Position numbers and translations under genes: made by a program
From: Penelope pileata
Taxonomy: Eukaryota; Chordata; Aves; Galliformes; Cracidae
DNA length: 64,000 nucleotides
Assembly (NCBI GenBank): GCA_013396635.1
Contig: WBMW01005513.1
Location: 666,908-730,907, forward strand
Direction: 5' to 3'
In this document: positions 12,604 to 24,710 of the stretch, one piece after another
Numbering within the stretch: the stretch's first letter is position 1
Layout: each line of letters opens with the position of its first letter
Notes under the pieces: generated by a model
What the model was told of the DNA's origin: nothing
Databases searched by the model: none
Seen by the model: the letters and a program-made list of their open reading frames with translations, nothing else

Positions 12604-12876
12604 TGTGGTGTAACCTGGCAGCAGCTCAGCACCACAGAGTCGTTCACTCAGTCCCTCCCTCCCAGTGGGATGGAGGAGAGAATAGAAAAAACAAAGTAGA
12701 ACTCGTGGATTGAGTTAAAACCTATTTACTAAGACAGAAAAGGAAGAGGATAAAAGGATAATAGTTATGACGATAACATTTATATGTATATATATACATG
12801 AAACAAGTGATGCATGAAGCCAACGGATGCCCAGCAATTCCCTGAGCAGCAGCTGCCCCCTGGCCAACTCCTCATC
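12604..12876 (-). mobile_element. Fragment of an avian endogenous retrovirus LTR (solo, degraded)
   Basis: The stretch reading CACCACAGAGTCGTTCACTC, then a CCCTCCCTCCCAGTGGGATG segment, then ACTCGTGGATTGAG and an A-rich tract, then GATGCCCAGCAATTCCCTGAG and CCCCTGGCCAACTCC resembles, from memory, a common avian ERV LTR. In that LTR this order lies on the strand opposite to transcription. No internal gag, pol or env sequence is adjacent, so this is a solo or truncated LTR. The edges are approximate: the 3' part beyond ~12,880 no longer aligns to the remembered consensus. Divergence and an inserted AT-rich stretch (about 12,760-12,800) suggest age. A search against an avian repeat library would confirm subfamily and ends. 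Confidence 0.5.
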
Positions 12877-15800
12877 TGTCGCAGGCTTTTTTTTTTGCAT
12901 AATGTCATTGAGATGGCTTGAGTGTGGGGCAGCATCTTTCACCAAGCTGTGCTTGGTTGCTTCTCCTGGCTGGGAGTAACCACTGTTGTTAATTCTATGG
13001 GGCTGTGTCCTGATGCCCAGCACAAACGCCGTGCTGTGAGAAAGGTGGGTGGTCGCTGTTTCCATCCCCATGCTGCAATATTGCCCTGTCAGGACTGCCT
13101 CAGCCTCCTGGCTCCCTGCTGCTGTCATTCCCACCCTTACGCTGTGTTAGCATCAGTGTTTGTGCAGGTGCACGGTGAATCACACGGGTGAGCTGATGGA
13201 GAAAACAAAAACCTTCCTGTGCTCCTATTTGGGTTTCCTCCTTGCCCACAGCTCTGGGCTCCCCATGCAGGCTGGGCTGCATGGAGGTGGGGGACAGGGA
13301 CACTCGCCTGAGGAAGCTGGATGGATCCATGCAATTAGCTGAAAATAATAAACCTAGCTCACAAATAGATCGAATTGAGTGATTAAAACCACAATATTTT
13401 GATTTGCATAAACTTATTTTCCTGTTAGTGCTGGAGCATCTGTTGCTGGGGGCAGGTAGATTCTCACTAAATGGAAATGTAATTTACCTGTAACCTTCCC
13501 TGCGTCAGGCACCGCTCTTAGTACTGCCACAGGAACTGCTCTGGAGTCCCAAATCCAGGAACGAAATCAACAAAGAGAGCATAGCTCTGCACAACCATGC
13601 CTGTGTGGGTTGCGGTCAGCTCTGTGATCAAGCCCTTGGTCCAAGTCTGTGTCTTGGGAGGCTGCAGACCTCCCCATTTCCAGCAAAATGAGGTGATGCT
13701 GGAAACTCCTGGCCTTCGGTTGGGGGTGCCTGGGAAGCGCAGCAGGGGTGGGGCTGATGGCTGTGGGGATGAGAAGAAGGGACTGCAGAAGGTGGCTCTG
13801 GGTTCCACAGGTCGTGGAAGCCCTAACGTGGAATTATTCCTTTCTCTGTTGGCGTATTTGTTTTGTTTTGTTTTTTTAGGGGCATGTCTTCTGTGTGAGC
13901 TGCTGTTTTACTGAAACTGCTTACTTTTCTGTTGAAGCAGATGATGGAGCTTCCCACTGTAGAGCTGGCAGGAGGTGGCATGAACCTTGATGCCCATCGT
14001 CCTGTGGGTTCGGTGTGCCCAGAGGACACCCGCAGCCCATGCGTTCATGGTGGATATTGCCACTGTGTGCTGTCACAAAGCTCACGGTGAGGCATAAGCC
14101 TGCAGCCCTGACAGGGGATGGGGCTCCCTGTTGCAGAGCTGAAGGTTCCCACCAGCACTTGCTCTTCCTGGGGGAACCTGGGGCTGCTGGGATGAGTGGC
14201 TGCTTTCTGGGGCCATGCTGGAGGCAGCTGGCAGCAGCTCCTGCTGGGGCTGGAGCCTGCAGAAGGGCCATGTGGGAGCCGTGCCTTTCCCACGGCGTGC
14301 AGCGACCGCAGCTCACAGGCACCGCTGCAGTACAGATAACCCTTGTCATTAAGCTGCATGGCTTGACTAAATGCCAGTTGCGATTGTAAATTATTATTCC
14401 TCAAGTTCCCAAAGGAACACGGTGTGCCATGTTTTGTGCTGCCTGGTTTTACTGTTGTTCTGTAGCTCGGCGTGGGGTTTCGGCTCGCAGGCCAGCTTGC
14501 AGGCAGCCCCATTGCTCTGGTAATTGCACAATTTGTTGCTCTGGTTGTGGGTGTATGTGCCTTGTCTGCAGGGTGCCTCGTGGGCCTGGAGGCTTTAACA
14601 GCCCCCTCAATTACTCAGAGCATGTTGGTCACTGCAGGGTCTTCTCTCACTGTGCCTAATGTGAAGGAGCGGCCACGGAAATGTGTGAAACAACTGCCTT
14701 CAGCTTCCAGACAGAACTTCCCCAAGAAAAATGTATAAAAGCAAGCAGGACTCTTCAGGTGGCCAATATTTGCATGTATTTAGCTGAGGACACTTGAAGC
14801 CAGAGGTGTCCCTCTGGCATGCCGGTAATGCCTGAAGTTAGCAAGTACCCGAGCGTGGGTGGCCGGGGCCACGCGTTGTCCCCGCGCAGGGAGGGGACGC
14901 GGTGTGTGTAGGCGGCTGCCAGGGGCACGGCACAAAGCGCTCGGTGGGGGAAACCGTGCTCGAGTCAGAATGCAGCTGGCGGCATTGGGTGCAGGTGTTC
15001 TGTGCTGCCAACCTGTAGGATAAAATGGCTCTTAAGAAGGCCTCTTACTTTTTTGATTTTTTTTTTCAAAACCTCAACAAAAATTAAAATTATCCACTCG
15101 AGACTAAATTGTGAATATCTTCATGTCTTACCTTCATTTTCTGACAAAATTTTGATTTAAAAAAGTTCTTTAAAGAAATGCATATTTTTGTAAAGTGACT
15201 GCAAGTGCCTGAAACAAGTCCCTGTTGTGTACAGTACAACACATGCCATTTCTGAAAATCTGACATTTTCCACTGATAGGAAGCGAGGCATCCAAAAATC
15301 TCCAAATGCTTTGAAGTTTTTCAAGTTTAGAGAACACTTCTAAAAAATGAGGACGTAGATGTGTTTTGCAGAGGTCTTGCTTTTTTATTTTCGTAATTGG
15401 TACTTCCAGTTATTCCAAACGAGTCACCTACTGAAATCCTTCTAGGTGTCCGCATGTTAAGAGCGACGAAGTCTGAGCTTCTCCCATAGGTGTTCACAGT
15501 GATATTTTGCAACTGTGCACATGTCAATTTTAGTGAAATTGTGTTTAAAAGCCTTCTTGTTAATATATTAAACTCTCATAGTGTATTAATAAATTCAGTT
15601 TGTACACAGTTTATTTTCCTTATCCCGGGATAGTTTGTATCCATTAGTGTACTGTTAGGGGCTGGGATTTGAAGGGAGGCTGCATTCTGATGGCTACGAG
15701 ATTCCTGCAGATTTCAGAAATTAATGGTTGAGACTTCAGTGTATTACAAGTTAATAAAAACTTACAGCAGACGTTATTTATATCGAAGCACAAAATAAAT

Positions 15801-18800
15801 ATTGAATTTTCTTTTTAAGAGAAAATTGCTTGGGGGATTATGACAGTTAGTGAATCACTCTGCCAGGCTTTGTGGTTTTAAAGCCAGAATGCTTACACTT
15901 GAGAGCATTTTTTCTGTCCTATTTCTCTATCAAAGGCTCTGCGTGTTAACAGAGGAAACTGGCAGACGAGCTGGTGTATGGGAGGAAATAGTTAAAGTAG
16001 CTAAGCACCAGCGCTATCAAATGTGTAAACAAACCTATAAAAGTAACTTTCATGTTACTGTCGTTCACTCACAATTTTAAAACGTTTCTTACAAATTCTG
16101 CTGAAGAAAGCAGCTAGGCAGTACGATGATAAAACCACCCAAGCCTTATTTCTGGCCCTGGTGGGCTGACGAGCAGCGGTTTTGCTGCTGTGTGTTGCAT
16201 GGGTCGCTGGGGCAGTGCAGCCCGGTGGCATCGCCTCCGGGGAGCGATGCGTGGTGTCCTGCCCAGCTCTGGGGATCCCCCGGGAGGCAGTGCTGCTGCT
16301 CACGCTCCCAAAACCTTTTGCATCTTTGCAGCTCTTAATCGTGAATGAAACTTAGATGAGACTGTTAAAGATTTAAGTGTTTTGAACCCTGAAACTCGTT
16401 CTGTCTGTAGAGGTCAAGGGTTTATTCATGTGCAGCACCATGGAAATCACCATTGAAGGCACATGAGCTGCCTCATCGCTAACTCCTACCTAAGCTTTTT
16501 GTAGGAAAAGATTAAAATGGATTTACAGCATCCACTTAGTAGCCTGCTTGAATTCATCTGGGTGAGGTTTCAAAATGTGTACAGTTATTCAAGTTTCAGT
16601 CTAGTTCTTTGACAATGTGTTTGCAGATTGCTAACCACTTAAAAGCAGCTTGGGGTTTTGGATTTCCACATTGCTCCTCCTCTGTTTGCAAGCCAGGCAA
16701 CGCAGGATAGAGCTAATGCACTGACAAAGCAGCTCCCTTCCTTGACCCCAGCCACTTGCGAACCAGGTGATGCAGTGAGCACAAGAGAGGAAAATCAAAG
16801 TCACAATCCTGTAAATATTTATGTACATAGCTAAGGTTAGACATAAAAATGATCATTTGAACTGAGATGAACTCCTTGCACAGAAAGTTAAGAATATGTG
16901 TAAATATTTGCAGTCTGGAACCTATTTCAGATTTCTAAAATATTTAAAGTGCTTTAAAAAAATACTTTTTGTTAAAAAAATACTGCAAAGCCCAATGCTG
17001 CAACAAGATGCATTTGGAGAATGTGGGTTCGGCCCCTTGGGTAGTTCCTCCCAGCAGCAGCAGGCTGGGGAGCTGCAGGCTTCCCGGCTCAAGCTGCTCC
17101 CTCGGCTCGCTCCTGGGGTGCTCTCAGCAAGAGTTGGGTGCTTGGTTGGAGGGCAGCAGCCTTGGCGTTGGGTCACTGAACTCGCAGCTGTGGTTGTCTG
17201 ATTCAGCTAATTCTTCCCCGGCAGACTTCTCGGGTAACTTTGAACAGATTGCTTCGGCTCCCAGTACCTGCCCGTCCCAGTAATAAAAGGGGGTTAATTA
17301 TGCAATCTGTCTTCCAAGTTTTGCTTGGACTTCCCCTGTTTTTGTGCAGAAACTAGTCTCAAAGCACTGTTGTACAATGAGTAAATTGAGAGCTTGCTAA
17401 ATGTGCAGGTGTTTGGCTACCTGGAAATGTGAAGGATTGGGCTCGTGTTTCTGTAGGGTCTCGCAAGCACAGCGTATGTCACTTGTCTCGAGAGCTGTGA
17501 TTTTTTTTGTTTTGTTTTATATATTAGCTCCTGGTACAAAGGAAGCAGTGCTATCCTAGCAACCTGCTGTCTTCATTTGTGCTTTCAGTGTATTTTGTGT
17601 ATGTGTGTACAGACATATTTTTCAGTAGTGAGCAGCTGCAGACATGTGCAAGCCAGCCCTGTGCCGACATTGCGCTGGCTCCAGCTCTCGCCCACCCGCC
17701 CACTTTCCTTCCTTCCTTCCGTGGAGAACTGGCAAACAGACAGCCTCAGCTCCTGTGCTGCTCAGGCAACGGCCCACTGGGGGGATGCATGGGGGAGAGC
17801 ATTTGGATGCCAGATCAGTGTCTCATTAGGCTTTTCTTAGCGTATTTTACAAGTCTGCGGACAAACAGTAGTGAAGACTCAGATGGAGAAAAATTTATGT
17901 GCTCCCTGCAGGAAAGGGGGATGGAGCTGGGTCTGGGCGCTGCTGCAGCTCCCAGGCTCATCCCACACGGTCACTGGGGGAGTGCAGCGTGCCCCGAGGA
18001 GCAGCAGGCAGGGGAGGCAGCAGGCTGTGCTCAGGGCAAGTTTTGAAACCCCAGTTCAATTAATTGATTGCTTTCTACTTGGAGACCAGGTTTAACAATG
18101 CAGAGTACAAAATGCTGGACTGTGTGCGTGTGGTGCAAATGTGAAATGAGACTGAATTTACCCCAGACTGTCTTAATGAATGGCAATTTTGCAAAGTCAT
18201 ATGGCTGAGTCAGCTGACTTTAATGATGTTTTGAGGGTTAGAGGAAGCATTCAGCTCATATTTCCTTGTTGCTGTCGCTGCGTTTTTACCGTATTAGGGT
18301 CTTAATGGTTATGTTTTCCTTTCTTATTCACAAACAAGATGACCTTGGCAGTCAGTGACCCGCTCGCACTCTCTGGTGTGGCTGTGGTGTAGGGCTCTCC
18401 TGGCTTCCTGCTGCAGCTGCAAGGAGGCAGCAAGCGGGGTGGTGCGAAGGGATCGCCATCCAGGAGAAGCAGGGTGCTGGTTTGGGGGACCTGGAGTTGT
18501 GGGAGTGAGGGCTGGGCAGCTGGCCCCCTGCTTGGGCACATTTTGCTGCGTGGCTGGAAGCTGAGTGGCCTTGCTCTGTAGGGGAAAAGTCGGCCAAGAC
18601 ACATCTGTAACCGTGGGGTGCAGACAGGTGGGGGGCTGCCTCGGGTGCCCTTCAGCAAACAAGCGGTTAAACATAGGCCTGCATCTTCTACATATGAAAA
18701 AGCTGTAAATAAGTAGCACCAAGGCTTCCTGACCCACATCGTGCTTGCGGGCCAGAGAAATACTCTGCATGCTTGGGCTGCACATACTTGGCGCTGTGCT

Positions 18801-21800
18801 CTGCCTCAGTGCATTGCAGCTGCCGTGCTGCAATTGCAGATTTAATGAATAAAACTGACACACAGAGCTCATAGGTGCAGGTTTATTTTTATTATCGTTT
18901 TTGTGGAGTAAGGAGGGCAATTATTTGTGCTTTTTTAAATCTGGGATTGCTTTGCAAAAAGGTGTTGTGTGCGCACTGCAGCGGTGGTCAGTACACTGGT
19001 GCCTTGGAAAGCGTTCCTGACTCTGGAGCAGGTCATGCTCTCTGAAGTGGCGTGGTTTGTTCTCCCTCTATGTGGACTGCAAGGGGGGTATGTATGAGTG
19101 GGTGGAAAATTTCCTTGTGTGGGTCGGTGGGTCCTGCTGCTGCCCGCGCTGTTGGCTGCGAGGCTGTGACCGTGTGAGCAGTGATTTTATTTACGTTGGT
19201 CGGCTTTCAGCCTGCCGCAGTAAATCAATTTCACTTGTCACTTTGTAAATCATTATATAGGATTAGGCCTTTTACCAGCTTTTAAGAATTCTGCCATCAT
19301 TTTCAGGACTTTCCCCCTGCCTGGCTCAGTCGAGCGTCGTTTCTCCTTGCTGAAACGATGCTGTGTGTGATAGAGGAGGGAATGCTCCCTGGAAGGGGAC
19401 CGACATTTTCGAAAGTGCTGTTCCACAAAGGAGACTTTGAACTGTGCTAAGCCTTTAAAAGTTGAATAATATTTTGAATGTTACTGTTCTAATGTTTTCC
19501 TATTGTCATGGGAGACTTGGAGCGAGTCCCAGGGTTGTGGTTAACTTCGCCTCCACTCTTAGGCCTTATTTATTACCACTGAGGAGATGAACTTAAAGCT
19601 ATTTCATCTTTCTTTTTTTGTGTTCTGTTTTTAAAAGAGAAAAAGCTGTAAGGTGGCTGATGTTTTAGCTGAGGGATCACAGGGAGGTTCTGCCTCCTAT
19701 GTTTTGCTGCCCGTGTTGTTCCCTCACCCGTCTTGCGCTGCGTAACGGCTGGCTGGGCCTGGGGCTCCGGGCAGTAGAGCAATAAAGGTGGTTAGAAATG
19801 TCCTGCGGAAGGGTGAGATGTGGTGTGCGGAGGCTAAAACTAGACCTGCCAAGGTAAGAGCCATGCATTGTTCCCAAGTGTTGCTTTTTATGACAAATCT
19901 GGTGTCCAAAGGCTCGGGGCAGGTAGGCTGCAGCTGGTGGTGGAGAGGACAGGGCTGACCACGGCCTAGGTCTGGTATGCAGCTGGAAGTACATGAACTG
20001 GGCAAGTGTTGTTTATCCAGTCTTTAATGCTTTTGATTCTTCAGAGTTCTAGTTGTAAACTTTTCTGTGTTTATCTAAAAAATGAAACATCAAAAATCTG
20101 TGAACTTCAGGAGTGGTGGTGGGTGGTGGCCTAGCAGTTCAAAGGGAGAGTGCTTGGCAGAGGACGCTGCTCAGATTTGTGGTTTTCTGGTGAACACAGA
20201 TGAGTCCATTTCCATCTCAGGGCCTACTGAGGTACAGCTGGAGGAGCAGTTTCAGTGGGACAAGGTATTTTAGAAAATAAAGTCAATAAGTACTTTGACA
20301 CTTATGGACTGTGTAAGTTCTCAGAAAGCAGATTGAGGTATAATAACAAAATTCAGTGTCGTCTTATATGCTGATCAAATCAGGGCCTTCATTATTATGT
20401 TTTCACCCCTTGCCCTGTGCATTTGTTTGGCATAAGGTATGATTTATTTGACATCAGATAATCTGCATGTGGTTGTCATGACGGTATTTGAACTTGTGCT
20501 TTGAGGATGCAGGGTTTAAGGTTTCCATTGGTCGGTGAGGTCTCTAAGGGCTCATTTTCCATTTATATATACTTCCTGTCCATCCCCAGGAGCCTAATTA
20601 TTAATGTAATAATATGTAATAATGGCTTATCAGACCAGATTATGTTAGTGTAACTTGCTTTTACTGTACGTCAGTGTACATTAAAAGCATTTGTTGGTAT
20701 AAATTGAAAGCTCAGTATGTTTCTCTACTGTTTAACTGTTCATTTTCAGCTTCCTGAAGGATAGAAATGCTTTTCTATTTAACAATGTTAAATGTGTGCT
20801 ATATGCAAAATAAAGGTGGTTTCATAGTTGCATTTTTGGCCCAGGTAAAAATGTAATAAATGAAGTGTGAGGCAGAGGAAGGGGAAGAACGTAATCAGAT
20901 GCTAAAGAGACTTCATGAATATTAAGTACTTTCCACTTAAGCAGTCTTTAATAATCTGGAACATTAATAGCAGTATGACTGCCTGCATCTACACCAGCTG
21001 TGTAAGAGAGATAAAAGTCCCAGTTTAACGTGATTTTTATCAGCTTCCTCATGCTAGTGCCTGGCCTACAGAAAAAGTCAATTTGCATGTTGGAAAACAG
21101 CTTTCAAACAAACAGGGCTGGCTGTATGTGCAAATAAATAGCCTAAGTGTCACTTAATTCTTGATCTAGGGAATAACAGAGTAACTGGTGGTAGTTAAGA
21201 TACTTCGGGTTTTTGTTTTCCTCCCTCTCTCTCCAAGGTATTCAGCCTTAGTGCCTAGAGTTGTGCTTAGTGATTCAAGAATAAACCTGTAAATGCATGT
21301 TGAATGTTTTCTGGTAACTAATTATAGGAACTGTTTGTTCCCAAGTTAATGAATTCCCTATTAGAGTTGCCTGCATTCAGCCTATTACATGTGTTGCAAA
21401 ATAATGATTGCAATTATTATTATTTTTTTTCCAATGTGTATGCTGTAAGTGTAAGCTGTGCCAATATAAAAGCTTCACTTGTGACTGCTCTCTAAGCTGT
21501 CCGTGGATGTTTACGTTTATACTCGTTGCCATCAGGAAGATGCCTGGAAAGATCTGCTTCCTTGAACCAATTGTGTTTTCCTGCCTGGTTTGCTTGCTCT
21601 TTTGGATACCCCAAAAGGGAATTCTAATGAGGTGCCTTTAATTTTTTCAAGCCTTGTATGAATATGGGTGAAAGTTTAAGAACACATTTAAGTGGATAAG
21701 TAGATAGTGTTTTTTAAAAAACACTACAAACAAAAAACCTAACAACAACGCAAAGCAAACCTCTGGCTTTGGGCTTGTCTGTAGTGTTTCCTGCTTAGAA

Positions 21801-24652
21801 TGGCTGGTCTGCTCTGCCCCTTCCTCTGACATTTCTTCTCCTGTTTGGGAGTGGCTGAGCTGGTTGCCTGCACCGAAGTGAGCTGGGACCTGTTTTGTTT
21901 GCTCTTCACACTGCAGGCTGTGATCTGTAAAGGATCAGCAGCAGCTGAGCTGTCCCCCTGGCACATGTCAGATGAGCAGTCGAGAGCAGGGATCTACCTC
22001 CAAACTTGTGAATCAGCACACAATAAAAACTGGGATCCGTTTCAGATGATACCATGACACAGGTAATTCTTCTGTCCAGATACGCTCACTCTTTGCTTGG
22101 GAAGGAGAGTCTGGGAGTAGAATGCTGACAAAGGCAACCTCATGTATGCTCCTCACAAACTAATGTGTTGCACACCTCTAAAAATAGCAGACTGTGAGAA
22201 AATAGTGAGTAAATAGAGGAGCAGCATTTCCTGCAACTTGTTTGTGTAAGGTCTGGTCTGTGTTGTGTGTCTGGAAGCAGCTTCTTACTGTCTCAATGCA
22301 TTCACTAGTGAGGAGCTCTTTTTCTACAATGCTCACAATTTAAGTTCTTGCTATGCAGTTAGGGAGGAGTGTCTGTAGAATCAGGTATGGTACTGTCTTC
22401 TGTAGCTTTTTTTTTTAAGCATTCCTATTGATATGTTTGAATATATGTCTCCTCTATTAACTCAAATTCATTTCTTACGAAATTACTCAAAATTACTAAA
22501 TTGCTGTTGTCAAAAAAAAAGAAAAACAGAACAGGAAAGGATCTTATTCTACTTTACATCAGTTCTTGTTTGTTCCATCTTGTGTTATTCTTGTTACTAT
22601 TACAGACCTTGTCTATTAAAATAAGCAAGTAAAACACTGTTAATTACAAATACTTGTTCTCTTTCAAGTGTTAGAAGTGGCAGGAGTAATCCCATGTTAG
22701 GTTTCATTGCTACGCTCGCTGGTGGGGGGGAAAAAAGGCTTAGTAGCTTTGGGGACTTCTGGGAATGGATACTGAATATTTCAGGGAGATCCTTTCCCAA
22801 ATTATATTTGAGATTTCAATGTATGTGTGTATGTAGAATATTTGGTTATGATAGAAAAAAGCCCCTACAACTTGTTGTGTTACTGCATTATTGCATCTCT
22901 TTAGTAGCTGTGATAATCGTGTTATCTGGTTGGTTTGTTTTTCAGTAAAGAAAGTCTTCTAGGATGAAAAGAATAATGTAAACTGGGCTATTTGCTGCAT
23001 AAAAATGTATACTTGTTCTTTATGGTACCTGTGGAAACGATTTCAGTCTACACAGCAATATAACCAAGTTATACACTCTCCCACGCCCATGGTTTTATCT
23101 AGTGTCAACAGCAGGGATTTATAAGACTTCAGGAAAACTGCTTTTCTGGGAGCTGAAGGCATCGTGGGTCTCTTTGTAGCTTTCCTGGCCAAATTAGTGT
23201 ATATTAGTGGGACACTGTTTATCACACCATAATGTGTAAGCCCTTTGAGTTACAGACCAATAACTCATGGGTTACACAGTGATATCTTAGTGATTTGGAG
23301 CTCTCCTGGAGGGAGAACGGAGCAGCGTGAAGCTGCGGTAACCATATTTCGCCTCAGCATTTTGTGCATCAGCTGTGTAGCGTTTTTAGTTATTGCTAAA
23401 TTTGTGGTAGGAAGCTGCCTGAAATGAAATGTGAGGAACTCTGTATAATAATAAAATCAATTGGACTGTTTCCCCAGTAATTCTAGAGACTGATGCATCA
23501 TTAATGTTGGTAATACAGTGGCTGTCAGATCACAAACTTCTCAATAAATGTGCAGCTGGCAGGCTTTGATGGAAATTGGAGGCAAGCAGAGAATGAGATT
23601 TAGAGCTTTGATATATGGGGTGTCAGCCATGCGATGAAGTTTTTATCAATTTCTGTCACTTCTGTCTCTTATGCTCACTACATATGTGGTCTTCCTTGCA
23701 GTTTCTGCTGGTGGCTGAAATGATAACTGCACCTTTCTAATGTTTAGTAATGGAGATAGTGGTTAAAAGAAGAGCCGAGGTCACTTTTAAATATGTTGCT
23801 TTGTTACGTAGAAGCATCACATCAGAAGTGTAATGATAATCGTAACCGTAATCAGGTGCTGCACGGTTAGAGATTTATTGTTCATAATAATGTTTCTGGT
23901 GGAAATGGAAAGCAGAACTAGTCATCAAGGAACTTGCACGAACAGAAGGGCAAGGCAGTTGTTAGTATCCTAATGAACGACCTGTACTGGGGAGGCATCA
24001 GGAGAACCAGTTGAGTGGCTTTTCCAGTTCTCCCGAATGCGTTTTTTCATGTTTGTATTTTAAACTGCTTAGTAAGTTAGGATTTCTCTGCATCTTTAGA
24101 TGAACCATTTGAAAAACCTTCTAGTCCTAGAGCAGCCACTTGAAAAAATCAAACGAGTATGTTGCAAATCCCCGTCAACGTTGGTTTAGGTCAGAATTAC
24201 ATAAACAGCTGGCAAGCAGCACAGATATCTGCAACATAAAGGAAAGACAAACAAGCTAGTTTGCTAAGAGTAAATACTGATAAGGAAGTTTGAATTTGAA
24301 CACCCTCCACTGCTGTGTTGTGAGGAACACGAGCTTTCGTCATGGGCTGCACTGATTTACGCTTGGAGTTAGGGTTTTGAGTTGTGCTCTTCACATTCTT
24401 GTAACAAAATCAGGTTTCCAGAAACACGAGCAAAATCCTTGAGCATTGTAGGGGATAAGTGACTTCGTGACTTTGCATCACATTACCAATAGCTTTGAGT
24501 GGCTCTGGGCGAAAGCTGGCCTAAGTTTTTTCCAAGTTGTGACTCCCTGCAAGCAGGGGATGGCAAGTGTGTGAGTGCGCCTGGAGCTGCGCCGTGGCAG
24601 GGGAGGGCATTCCCTCCTGCCCTGAGCTGTTGTTTGTTTCTGGTCTCTGCAG
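12877..24652. other. Non-coding DNA, no gene seen
   Basis: Mostly unique, alternating G+C-rich (13.5-14.9, 17.0-18.6 kb) and AT-rich (15.0-16.0, 20.2-24.5 kb) blocks. A dense CpG cluster lies at about 14,846-14,962. The stretch 19.18-19.55 kb is free of simple repeats and has several AT-core motifs of the kind found in conserved non-coding elements; that is only an impression. No transposon was recognised, although very old ones would be missed by eye. Confidence 0.5.
14846..14962. promoter_or_regulatory. Short CpG-dense cluster
   Basis: About sixteen CpG dinucleotides fall within ~120 bases, including CACGCG, CCGCGC and GACGCG motifs, in a CpG-poor neighbourhood. It is below the usual length for a CpG island. 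It might be a small unmethylated regulatory site or a chance G+C-rich patch. No clear TATA box, exon or donor was seen with it. Confidence 0.25.
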
Positions 24653-24710
24653 GCTTTAGTGAAAATATTTCTTCTTTAGATTTTGAGAAAATCTTACAAC
24701 TAAATGGAGG
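24653..24710 (+). other. Weak candidate coding exon, 58 nt
   Basis: A strong acceptor (TGTTTGTTTCTGGTCTCTGCAG, the last 20 bases shown in spirit by positions 24,631-24,652) precedes 58 bases ending GGAGG with a donor GTAAAA at 24,711. One frame is open through it and reads FSENISSLDFEKILQLNGG, which has balanced amino-acid use. It matches no family I know, and no flanking exon in the same frame was found, so chance is a serious alternative. Confidence 0.18.

Noticed and set aside
18324..18920. 198-codon minus-strand open frame
   Set aside because: Ser/Pro/His/Ala-rich, low complexity, overlapping other equally long frames. This is typical of stop-poor G+C-rich DNA rather than a gene.
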